Assembly (NCBI RefSeq): GCF_039929605.1
Contig: NZ_JBDSQX010000172.1
Span: forward strand, 14,086 to 78,085
Direction: 5' to 3'
DNA from: Pelomonas sp039929605
Lineage (GTDB): Bacteria > Pseudomonadota > Gammaproteobacteria > Burkholderiales > Burkholderiaceae_C
DNA: 64,000 nt
The first letter of the stretch is position 1; each line of letters begins with the position of its first letter. Below the pieces are notes generated by a model that saw nothing but the letters and a program-made list of their open reading frames with translations, was not told the origin of the DNA and did no database searches. The position numbers were made by a program, and so were the translations under genes. Below, piece by piece: positions 16,045 through 23,949 of the stretch.

Positions 16045-17351
16045 AGCGCGCCCATGCCCTCACGCTGGTCGCCGTCGCGGCCGCCGCCCTGCTGGCGGGA
16101 GCCTTCTTTGCCGGTCGACTCAGCGCCGGCAAGCCGCCGACGGCAACGCCAGCGTCCACCGCCGCCTCCGCGCCAGCGCCAGCGCCCAAGGTCCTGTACT
16201 GGCACGACCCCATGGTGCCGGGCCCCCGTTTCGACAAGCCCGGCAAATCGCCGTTCATGGACATGGAGCTGGTGCCCGTGTACGCCGATGAGTCGGGCGA
16301 TCCGGGCAATGGGGGCGTCAGGATCAACGCCACCGTGCAGCAGAACCTGGGCATTCGCACGGCGGCCGTGACGCGGGTCGACGTCGCGTCCGGCTTCGAC
16401 GCCGTGGGCACCGTGCAGTTCAACGAGCGGCTGCAGGTGGCCGTGCAAAGCCGTGTCGCCGGTTTCGTCGAGCGGCTTTATGTGCGTGCGCCGATGCAAC
16501 GGGTTCGCCAGGGCGACGCGCTCGCCACCGTGTTCGCGCCCGAGTGGCTGGGCCCGCAAAACGAGCTGCTGGCGCTGAAGCGGGCAGGCGCGGCCGCCGA
16601 TCTGATCGCGGCGGCGCGCGAGCGGTTGCGGGCGATGTCCGTGCCCGAGGCGCTGGTTCGTCGAAGCGAAGAGGCGGGCGCAGCGCAGGCGCGCTACACG
16701 TTGAGTGCGCCCGTCGGCGGAGTCATTGCAGAACTCGGCGTGCGAGACGGCGCGGCGGTCAGCCCCGGCATGACGCTGTTCCGCATCGCCGGCCTGAGCA
16801 AGGTCTGGGCCGTCATCGAGGTGCCCGAGGCCCAGGTGGCTCAGCTGCGGCCGGGGCAGAAGGTCTCGGCGACGCTGCAATCGGATGCCACGCGCAGCTT
16901 CAAGGGCACGCTGACGGAGATCCTTCCGCAGGTCGACCCGAGCACGCGCACGCTGCAGGCGCGCTTCGAGGTGGACAACGCGGCCGGCCAGCTGACGCCG
17001 GGCATGCTGCTGCGCTTGCAGGTGGCGGGCGCCAGCGTCTCGCGCCTGGTGGTGCCGGCGGAGGCGGTCATCCGCACCGGCGCCCGGGCCGTCGTCATCG
17101 TGCGCAAGGCCAACGGCGCCTTCGAGCCGCGGGACGTCAAGCTGGGTGCTGAGTTGGGCGAACGGTTCGAGGTGGTCGAAGGCCTGAGCGAGGGCGATCA
17201 GGTGGTGGCCAGCGGGCAGTTCCTGGTGGATTCGGAAGCTCGCCTGCGCTCGGTGCTGGGCGGCATGGCCGCTGCATCGGCCACCTCGGCCGCATCAGCC
17301 GCATCGGCGCCGGCCGAGATGCCGACGCCCAGGCCAGGGGGCGCGCAGTGA
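16041..17351 (+). CDS. RND efflux periplasmic adaptor (CusB-like)
   Basis: The 436-residue membrane-fusion protein has an N-terminal hydrophobic segment, an Ala/Pro-rich linker, and at about 54-80 a heavy-metal-binding module (YWHDPMVPGPRF, then FMDMELVPVY) as in CusB-type adaptors. It lacks the CPMHP cysteine but keeps methionines. Barrel-sandwich and beta-barrel domains follow (RVAGFVERLYVRAPMQRVRQGDAL; APVGGVIAELGVRDGAAV). It links the inner membrane pump to the outer channel and may hand metal to the pump. It overlaps both neighbours by four bases (ATGA, GTGA). Confidence 0.88.
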   Translation: MKRAHALTLVAVAAAALLAGAFFAGRLSAGKPPTATPASTAASAPAPAPKVLYWHDPMVPGPRFDKPGKSPFMDMELVPVYADESGDPGNGGVRINATVQQNLGIRTAAVTRVDVASGFDAVGTVQFNERLQVAVQSRVAGFVERLYVRAPMQRVRQGDALATVFAPEWLGPQNELLALKRAGAAADLIAAARERLRAMSVPEALVRRSEEAGAAQARYTLSAPVGGVIAELGVRDGAAVSPGMTLFRIAGLSKVWAVIEVPEAQVAQLRPGQKVSATLQSDATRSFKGTLTEILPQVDPSTRTLQARFEVDNAAGQLTPGMLLRLQVAGASVSRLVVPAEAVIRTGARAVVIVRKANGAFEPRDVKLGAELGERFEVVEGLSEGDQVVASGQFLVDSEARLRSVLGGMAAASATSAASAASAPAEMPTPRPGGAQ

Positions 17352-20300
17352 TCGCCGCCCTCATCCGTGCGTCGATCGCCAACCGCGTGCTGGTGCTCAT
17401 CGCCACGGCCTTCCTCGTCGCGGTGGGGCTGTGGTCGGCGTTGCACACGCCGGTGGATGCCTTGCCTGACCTGTCCGACACCCAGGTCATCGTTCGCACC
17501 ACTTACCCGGGCAAGCCGCCTCAGGTGGTGGAGGATCTGGTCACGTATCCGCTGACGACCACCATGCTCAGCGTGCCCGGCGCCAAGACCGTGCGCGGCT
17601 ACTCCTTCTTCGGCGACTCGTTCGTCTACATCCTCTTCGACGACAAGACCGATCCCTACTGGGCGCGCTCACGCGTGGTGGAGTACCTCAACCAGGTTCA
17701 GAGCAAGCTGCCGCCGGGAGCCATCGCTGCGCTGGGCCCCGATGCCACGGGCGTGGGCTGGGTCTACGAGTACGCGCTGGTGGACCGGACCGGCAAGAAC
17801 GACCTGGGGCAACTGCGCGCGTTGAACGACTGGTTCCTGAAGTTCGAGCTCAAGACCGTGGCTGACGTGGCCGAGGTGGCCAGCGTGGGCGGCATGGTGC
17901 GGCAGTACCAGGTCGTGCTGGATCCGGATCGCATGCGCGCCCAGGGCGTCACGCATGCCATGGTGGTCGACGCGCTGCGCAAGGCCAACCAGGCCACGGG
18001 CGGGGCCGTCGTCGAGATGGCCGAGACGGAGTACATGGTGCGCTCGACCGGCTTCCTGAAGTCGCTCGACGACTTCCGTGCCATCCCGCTGAAGGTCGTG
18101 GGCGCGACACCGGTGCTGCTGCGTGACGTCGCCTTCGTCCAGGTCGGCCCGGAGCTGCGCCGGGGCGTTGCCGAGCTGGACGGCGAGGGCGAGGTCACGG
18201 GAGGCATCGTGGTGATGCGCTCGGGCAAGAACGCGCGCACCGTGATCGCGGCGGTCAAGGCCAGGCTGGATGCGTTGAAGCCCAGCCTCCCACCCGGCGT
18301 CGAGGTGGTCGAAACCTATGACCGCTCCAAGCTCATCGATCGCGCCATCGACAACCTGCGCGAGAAGCTGGTGGAGGAGTTCATCGTCGTCGCGCTGGTC
18401 TGCGTGGTGTTCCTGTTTCACCTGCGCTCGGCGCTGGTGGCCTTCATCACGCTGCCCGTGGGCGTGCTCACCGCCTTCATCGTCATGCACTGGCAAGGCG
18501 TCAGCGCCAACATCCTCAGCCTGGGCGGCGTCGCCATCGCGCTGGGTGCCATGGTGGACGCCAGCGTCGTGCTGGTGGAGGCAGCGCACAAGCACATCGA
18601 GCATTTCGAGGCGCAACACGGCCGCCAGCCCCGCGACGCCGAGCGCTGGGCGCTGATGGCGAAGGCCGCCGTGGAGGTTGGGCCGGCGCTGTTCTTCTCG
18701 CTGTTGGTGATCACGCTGTCCTTTCTGCCGGTGTTCACGCTGGAGGCCCAGGAAGGCAGGCTGTTCTCGCCGCTGGCCTTCACCAAGACCTATGCCATGG
18801 CGGCGGCGGCGGGTTTGTCGGTGACGCTGGTGCCGGTGCTGATGGGCTACCTGATCCGGGGCCGCATCCCGAAGGAGACGGCCAACCCGGTGAATCGCTG
18901 GCTCATCGCGGCGTATCGGCCCACGCTCGAGGTTGTGCTTCGGTTTCCCAAGGCCGTGCTGGCGGCCGCCGCACTGGTGCTGGCCGTGACGGCGGTGCCC
19001 GTGATGTGGCTCGGCGGCGAGTTCATGCCGCCGCTGGATGAAGGGGACCTGCTCTACATGCCATCGGCCTTGCCGGGCATTTCGGTGGCCAAGGCGGCCG
19101 AGGTTCTGCAGCTGACGGACCGCCTGATCAAGACGGTGCCCGAGGTGGAACGGGTCTTCGGCAAGGCCGGGCGGGCCGACACCGCCACCGACCCGGCGCC
19201 GCTGGAGATGTTCGAAACCACGATCCAGTTCAAGCCGCGCGCGCAGTGGCGCGCCGGTATGACGCCGGACAAGTTGGTCGAAGAGCTGGACCGCGTCGTC
19301 AAGGTCCCGGGGCTGTCCAACGTGTGGGTGCCGCCCATCCGCAACCGCATCGACATGCTGGCCACCGGCATCAAGAGCCCGGTGGGCATCAAGGTCGCAG
19401 GCGCGGATCTGGCGGCGCTGGACCGTCTGACCGCGCGCATCGAGGCGGTCGTCAAGGCGGTGCCTGGCGTGTCTTCCGCGCTGGCGGAGCGGCTGACCGG
19501 GGGGCGCTATGTCGATGTCGATGTCGATCGCCTGGCTGCGGCCCGCCATGGCCTTGCCGTGGCGGACGTGCAGGCCATCGTGTCCTCCGCCGTCGGTGGC
19601 GACAACGTCGGCGAGGTCATCCAGGGGCGCGAGCGCTTCCCCATCAATCTGCGCTACCCGCGAGAGCTGCGGGACTCGCTGGAGCGACTGCACCAGTTGC
19701 CCTTCGTGACGCTCACCGGCGCCACGGTGTTGCTGCAGGACGTAGCCCGCATCCACCTCGAAGAGGGGCCGCCGATGATCCGCAGCGAGAACGCGCGCCC
19801 GTCGGGCTGGGTCTACGTCGACGTGCGAGGCCGCGACCTGCGCTCCGTGGTGCGCGACATGCAGGCGGCGGTGGCGGCGCAAGTCGCCATGCCGGCCGGC
19901 TATGTGGTGTCCTGGTCGGGCCAGTTCGAGTACCTGGCACGCGCCACCGAGCGACTGAAGCTGGTCGTGCCGCTGACCCTCGTGGTCATCTTCGTGTTGC
20001 TCTATGTGTTGTTCCGTTCAGCGGCAGATGCCGTGCTCGTCATGGCGGCCGTGCCGTTCTCGCTGGTGGGCGGCTTCTGGCTGATCTGGGCGCTGGGCCA
20101 TGCCATCTCGGTGGCAACGGCCGTGGGCTTCATCGCGCTCGCGGGCGTGGCCGCAGAGTTCGGCGTGGTGATGCTGGTCTACCTGAAGCAAGCCCATCAG
20201 CAGCGCCTGGCGGCCGGGGCGGAAGACGACGAGCAAACGCTGCTGGCCGCGATCCGCGAGGGCGCGGTGCAACGGGTGCGGCCCAAGGCCATGACGGTCG

Positions 20301-20518
20301 CCGTCATCATGGCCGGCCTGCTGCCCGTGCTGTTCGGTCACGGCGCCGGCTCCGAAGTCATGACGCGCATCGCCGCGCCGATGGTGGGTGGCATGGTCAG
20401 CGCCCCACTGCTCAGCATGCTTGTCGTGCCAGCGGCTTGGTATCTGCTGCATCGCTGGCGCTTGCGCCGCCGCGTGCGGGAGGTGGCGGCGTCGGGGCGG
20501 GCGGCAGGAACGGGCTAG
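17348..20518 (+). CDS. Heavy-metal RND efflux pump (CusA-like, Cu/Ag type)
   Basis: This 1056-residue inner membrane proton antiporter starts at a GTG overlapping the adaptor stop. It shows the HME-RND layout of two six-helix bundles and two periplasmic loops. The proton-relay aspartates lie in LGAMVDASVVLVEAAH. The metal path looks like CusA: LYMPSALPGISVAKA, PAPLEMFETT and NRIDMLATGIKSPVGIKV contain methionines equivalent to the three that bind Cu(I)/Ag(I). Substrate assignment to copper or silver is therefore better supported than zinc or cobalt. Together with the two upstream genes it forms a complete tripartite system; no regulator or CusF chaperone is adjacent. Confidence 0.9.
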   Translation: MIAALIRASIANRVLVLIATAFLVAVGLWSALHTPVDALPDLSDTQVIVRTTYPGKPPQVVEDLVTYPLTTTMLSVPGAKTVRGYSFFGDSFVYILFDDKTDPYWARSRVVEYLNQVQSKLPPGAIAALGPDATGVGWVYEYALVDRTGKNDLGQLRALNDWFLKFELKTVADVAEVASVGGMVRQYQVVLDPDRMRAQGVTHAMVVDALRKANQATGGAVVEMAETEYMVRSTGFLKSLDDFRAIPLKVVGATPVLLRDVAFVQVGPELRRGVAELDGEGEVTGGIVVMRSGKNARTVIAAVKARLDALKPSLPPGVEVVETYDRSKLIDRAIDNLREKLVEEFIVVALVCVVFLFHLRSALVAFITLPVGVLTAFIVMHWQGVSANILSLGGVAIALGAMVDASVVLVEAAHKHIEHFEAQHGRQPRDAERWALMAKAAVEVGPALFFSLLVITLSFLPVFTLEAQEGRLFSPLAFTKTYAMAAAAGLSVTLVPVLMGYLIRGRIPKETANPVNRWLIAAYRPTLEVVLRFPKAVLAAAALVLAVTAVPVMWLGGEFMPPLDEGDLLYMPSALPGISVAKAAEVLQLTDRLIKTVPEVERVFGKAGRADTATDPAPLEMFETTIQFKPRAQWRAGMTPDKLVEELDRVVKVPGLSNVWVPPIRNRIDMLATGIKSPVGIKVAGADLAALDRLTARIEAVVKAVPGVSSALAERLTGGRYVDVDVDRLAAARHGLAVADVQAIVSSAVGGDNVGEVIQGRERFPINLRYPRELRDSLERLHQLPFVTLTGATVLLQDVARIHLEEGPPMIRSENARPSGWVYVDVRGRDLRSVVRDMQAAVAAQVAMPAGYVVSWSGQFEYLARATERLKLVVPLTLVVIFVLLYVLFRSAADAVLVMAAVPFSLVGGFWLIWALGHAISVATAVGFIALAGVAAEFGVVMLVYLKQAHQQRLAAGAEDDEQTLLAAIREGAVQRVRPKAMTVAVIMAGLLPVLFGHGAGSEVMTRIAAPMVGGMVSAPLLSMLVVPAAWYLLHRWRLRRRVREVAASGRAAGTG

Positions 20519-20642
20519 CGCTGCAGCTGGGCGGAGATGAACTTGAGGCGCGCCAGCGGCAGCTGGGTGGCCGCCTTTGTCCGATGGGTTGCGAGCGAGC
20601 GCGGCTAAAGGCGGCCCAGCCGACAGGATTCGAGCAACGTGA

Positions 20643-21644
20643 CTACTCGCTCGTCTTCGCAACAGGTACGAGCGACCGCTCCACGCCGTCGTCGAACCGC
20701 GCCCCCTTGCCGTGGATCGGTTCAACGCTGGCGCTGACGCCGGCGGCGTCCGAGCGGATCTGAATCACGCCCAATCCTACGAGCCGGTCGGTTAGCGTCG
20801 TGCGTCCCTCGCCGACGAGCACCAAGTTGCTGGCCGCAGACGGGTCGAAGCCAGTCAGTCCGGAGGCGGCCTCGACGCGGGCGGACTGCGCCCAGATGGC
20901 ATCGGGGTTGTATTTTTCTGCGGCCGCGTGTGCGATGGCGCGCGCAAATTCTGGGAAGTACGGATCTGCAATGCCTTCCTGGATTGAGTTGTACTGGAGC
21001 GAATCCAGCAGGGGGCGCCAGCGCGAGTTCACTGCATCGAGCGACTGGTGCACCAACGGGTCGCCCAAGTTGAGGTTGACGCTGCTGATGTTGCGGATCG
21101 TGCGGGCGACCACCACGTCAGTGCAGCAATTGCCGGAGAACACCAACTGCTCCGGAATCTCGGCATCAACGCCATAGCCAAGCAACCCCCGCTGCCATTG
21201 CACGGCCATCGGCGTTGTGCGGGCCAGTAGCCGCATCGGACCACTGCCATCCCAGCCCTTGAGGCAGGAGTAGTACAAATCCTCGGCGGCAACCCCATCA
21301 GGCAGGCCCCAGTAGGAGCCATTGAGCCCGAGGCTGCCGTCCGGCCGGGCGCCGGTGAAGCGGTTGTTGCGCGAGAAGCCGCCGACGCCGCTTGTCTGGA
21401 TGTCCGGCGGCACACTCATGACGCCGGCATAGTTCAGTGGAAAGCTGGGCGGGTACGGGACGAACCGCAGGACCACGGTATTGGCCGCCACCTCGTGCAT
21501 CGGAATGTCCGACGTCCTGATCAGCGCGCTCACCGCGCTCGGCTGCCGCTGGAGAGTCAGTGACCGCTGCTGGGCGAGTGGCACGCTGTAGAGCGGTGGT
21601 GCGCGGCGGGCGGCGGGCAGGAACAAACCGGGGACGGCGGACAT
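20643..21644 (-). CDS. Protein of unknown function, possible RES domain
   Basis: The 333-residue protein begins MSAVPGLFLP at 21644, the start that has AAGGA upstream. The central part recalls RES-domain NAD-degrading toxins: VVLRFVPYPP, an RFTGARPDGSL segment, AAEDLYYSCL, and later FARAIAHAAAEKYNPDAIWAQSAR. The order of basic, acidic and late Ser residues fits but the similarity is weak and the protein is longer than typical RES toxins. No antitoxin-like gene is next to it. It lies convergent to the efflux operon with 124 bases between the stops. Confidence 0.4.
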   Translation of the reverse strand: MSAVPGLFLPAARRAPPLYSVPLAQQRSLTLQRQPSAVSALIRTSDIPMHEVAANTVVLRFVPYPPSFPLNYAGVMSVPPDIQTSGVGGFSRNNRFTGARPDGSLGLNGSYWGLPDGVAAEDLYYSCLKGWDGSGPMRLLARTTPMAVQWQRGLLGYGVDAEIPEQLVFSGNCCTDVVVARTIRNISSVNLNLGDPLVHQSLDAVNSRWRPLLDSLQYNSIQEGIADPYFPEFARAIAHAAAEKYNPDAIWAQSARVEAASGLTGFDPSAASNLVLVGEGRTTLTDRLVGLGVIQIRSDAAGVSASVEPIHGKGARFDDGVERSLVPVAKTSE

Positions 21645-22026
21645 AGTGCTGTTTCCTTGCTGGAGGCTCAGGGGAGCCAGGCGACGGCGCATCCATTGTG
21701 GAGGCGGCTTGGGCAAGCGGTTTAGGGGTATCCCTGACATGGCCCGAGCGCCGATCAATGAGTGCTACGCGCGGTGCAGCGAGCAGGCGTCCGGGATGCT
21801 GGTCCGCTGTGACAGGGCGTCGCTGAACTCGCCCGCGTGCCGGCTTCACGCGCGGACCTCTCGGCCGTCCTGCATACCGATAGGTAATGGGGTGAACGCA
21901 GTGAACCCCAACACATACCAACCGCTCTCCATTTGGTTTGGTTGACCATGACGCTGCCTGCTTTAGGGTTCGCCGTGCTGACCCCAAGCTGCGGGCAAGA
22001 TGCCCCTCCCCGCTGCGCTCAATCGC
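21645..22026. other. Intergenic region upstream of the RES-like gene
   Basis: This 382-base segment contains the leader of the minus-strand gene and then non-coding sequence up to the second repeat copy. I see no conserved gene, clear promoter or hairpin. Short frames here lack protein-like composition. Confidence 0.4.
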
Positions 22027-22439
22027 GGCCTTGAAGTTCAAGCTGCGCGCGGCGGAGGCCGGCTATGTGCTGGCGCAGCAGGATGTTGGCGTGATCTATC
22101 GCAAGCAGCAGGACCTGCAGAACGCGACGCTGTGGTGGGAGCGCGCTTCCCGCCAAGGCGAGGTGCAGGCGACGGCCCTCTTGGCACACCACCTGTCGGG
22201 CGATGCCTCGCCCGACCCTGCCAAGAGCTATGCGCTGATGCTGGTGCTCAAGCAGCTCACGCCCAAGCCGCCACAGGAATTGCTTGCGCAGATCGCCAAG
22301 GTCGAGCCGCAGCTGACGGCCGACGACAAGGCCAAGGCAGAAGCCATCCGCGCGACCTGGCTGACGGGCAAGTCGCCGCTGACGGTCCAGGCGGATACGG
22401 GCATGAAGCGGGTGCAGGCGCTGTTGGCGTCGCGCTGAG
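22027..22439 (+). pseudogene. Duplicated 3' fragment of the SEL1-like gene (413-bp direct repeat, copy 2)
   Basis: This copy matches 13634-14046 at 401 of 413 positions and encodes the same last 137 residues, ending LLASR. The signal peptide and first SEL1 units are missing. A frame open from 21938 could join unrelated sequence to it, but without a signal peptide or clear ribosome-binding site. The left junction is abrupt at GGCCTTGAAG. It is best read as a partial gene duplication. Confidence 0.7.
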
Positions 22440-22463
22440 CTGCTGGCTGGATGAGCGCTTTCG

Positions 22464-23138
22464 GTGATGGCCGGCCATGTCACCGGGCTGCACGGTGGCA
22501 TGCGCCATGCTTCCAAAGCCTGCATGGAAGCAAGCTCGCAAACGTCTCATGAACACTCCTGGCTTGACGATGGCCATGCGCTGGTGGCGGGCTCGCTCTT
22601 CGTTGCACTCGGCATGACGATGTTTTCCTACGCAGGCCTGCTCACCGGCGGGGTTGCAGGACTTGCATTTCTCGTCAGCTACGCCACAAGCGGCAGTCTG
22701 GCGCTGTTCTTCTTCCTCTTCAGCCTGCCCTTCTTCGTGCTGTCTTGGTTCCGTCTCGGTGCGGAGTTCACGGGCAAGAGCTTCCTTGCCGTGGTGATGG
22801 TGTCCGTGTGCACCGCCTTGGCACCACAGGTTGTCCGCTTCGAGTTGCTCAATCCGTGGGCTGCCGCTGTGCTTGGGGGTTGCCTCATCGGCTTCGGCTT
22901 GCTGGCACTCCTGCGCCATCGCGCGAGCGTCGGGGGCGTCAACATCCTGGCGCAATGGCTGCAACAGTCGCGGGGGTTCAGTGCCGGCAAGGTGCAAATG
23001 TCGGTCGACGTCCTCGTCGTCCTCGCGGCCCTGCTCGTCGTTCCACCGAGCAAAGTTGCGCAATCGGTGCTTGGTGCGGTCACCATTGGGGCGATTCTTG
23101 CCCTCAATCACAAGCCGGGCAGGTACTTCGGCGTTTGA
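22464..23138 (+). CDS. YitT family (DUF161-like) membrane protein
   Basis: The protein of up to 224 residues has about six hydrophobic segments: FVALGMTMFSYAGLL, the following GGVAGLAFLVSY, LALFFFLFSLPFFVLSWF, FLAVVMVSVCTAL, AAAVLGGCLIGFGLLALL and a C-terminal pair. The glycine-rich LLTGGVAGLAFLV and the RASVGGVNILAQWLQ loop match the YitT/YvjA family, whose transport role is unknown. The start is uncertain: GTG 22464, ATG 22500 or ATG 22524 are possible and none has a strong Shine-Dalgarno; homologues would favour 22524. It ends 27 bases before the broken VOC gene. Confidence 0.75.
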   Translation: MMAGHVTGLHGGMRHASKACMEASSQTSHEHSWLDDGHALVAGSLFVALGMTMFSYAGLLTGGVAGLAFLVSYATSGSLALFFFLFSLPFFVLSWFRLGAEFTGKSFLAVVMVSVCTALAPQVVRFELLNPWAAAVLGGCLIGFGLLALLRHRASVGGVNILAQWLQQSRGFSAGKVQMSVDVLVVLAALLVVPPSKVAQSVLGAVTIGAILALNHKPGRYFGV

Positions 23139-23165
23139 CGCCGCAGGGCCGCTTCAGGAGACCTG

Positions 23166-23543
23166 ATGTTCGATCACGTCAAGTTCGGCGTTAGCGACTA
23201 CGCCGCCAGCAAGGCCTTCTACGTCCAGGCCCTGGCGCCGCTCGGTGTGGTGGCGGGCGGCGAGGGCGAGCCGGCGTACGGCATCGAGCTGTACGCCAAG
23301 GGCCAGGTGGCGACGCTGTGCCTGTTCCAGACGGACGAGAAACCGGCGCATCTGCACCTGGCGTTCGTGGCCGAGACGCGCGAGCAAGTCGATGCGTTCT
23401 AGCGGGCCGCGCTGGCGGCGTGTGGCCAGGACAACGGCGCGCCGGGCTTGCGCTCGAAGTACCACGCGAACTACTACGCCGCGTTTGTCATCGGCCCGGA
23501 CGGGCACAACATCGAAGCGGTCTGCCACGCGGCAGCGGAGTGA
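23166..23543 (+). pseudogene. VOC/glyoxalase-family gene with an in-frame amber codon
   Basis: From the ATG at 23166, well placed after AGGAG, the frame encodes a normal single-domain vicinal-oxygen-chelate protein (FDHVKFGVSDYAASKAFY at the start, HANYYAAFVIGPDGHNIEAVCH at the end). At 23400-23402 a TAG interrupts it in EQVDAF-stop-RAALAACGQ, exactly where homologues have an aromatic residue before RAAL. One base change from TAC would repair it. All else, including the TGA at 23541, is intact, so inactivation is recent, or the codon is read through. The full length would be 125 residues. Confidence 0.85.
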
Positions 23544-23546
23544 CAT

Positions 23547-23927
23547 TTGTCAAAGGTGACGAAGCACGCTGCGCTGGTCGAGGTCTTTCCGAAGTTCGCC
23601 GAAGAGTTGCGCTTGGCACTCGCCGCGTGCGGTGAGCCGCATTTGGCTGCTCAGGTGCTTGACCTGACCGTGGCCTCGTGCAGTTACGACAGCAGCGGCG
23701 AAGCGGGCTACATCCGCGTCAGGTCTGCGGAAACGTTGAATGTCGTCGAGCAGAACATCATCGGCACGCGGCATGGCCGCACCGTGTCGGTTGATCATCC
23801 TTGTTGGGTCTACGTGGACGTCGATAACTTTGACCGAATCACCGGCATTGAGCTGCTGGCCGCTTCACCGCATGCAGCACAGCTCCTTGCGTTCGGTGTC
23901 ACCCCATCTTCCTTCGACGACGTGTGA
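23547..23927 (+). CDS. Small DUF2283-like protein
   Basis: This 126-residue protein begins with TTG at 23547, preceded by GGAG at good spacing; a GTG nine bases later is an alternative. The core (CSYDSSGEAGYIRVRSA, then YVDVDNFDRITGIELL) matches the DUF2283 pattern of small proteins of unknown function. It follows the broken VOC gene by three bases and was probably co-transcribed with it. It is convergent with the GH3 gene. No signal peptide or membrane segment is seen. Confidence 0.6.
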   Translation: MSKVTKHAALVEVFPKFAEELRLALAACGEPHLAAQVLDLTVASCSYDSSGEAGYIRVRSAETLNVVEQNIIGTRHGRTVSVDHPCWVYVDVDNFDRITGIELLAASPHAAQLLAFGVTPSSFDDV

Positions 23928-23949
23928 TCCGCAGGGTTGGCCGCAGACC

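Noticed and set aside
17669..19882. 737-codon minus-strand open frame
   Set aside because: It is antisense to the RND pump gene; the histidine/arginine-rich product is a GC-codon shadow.
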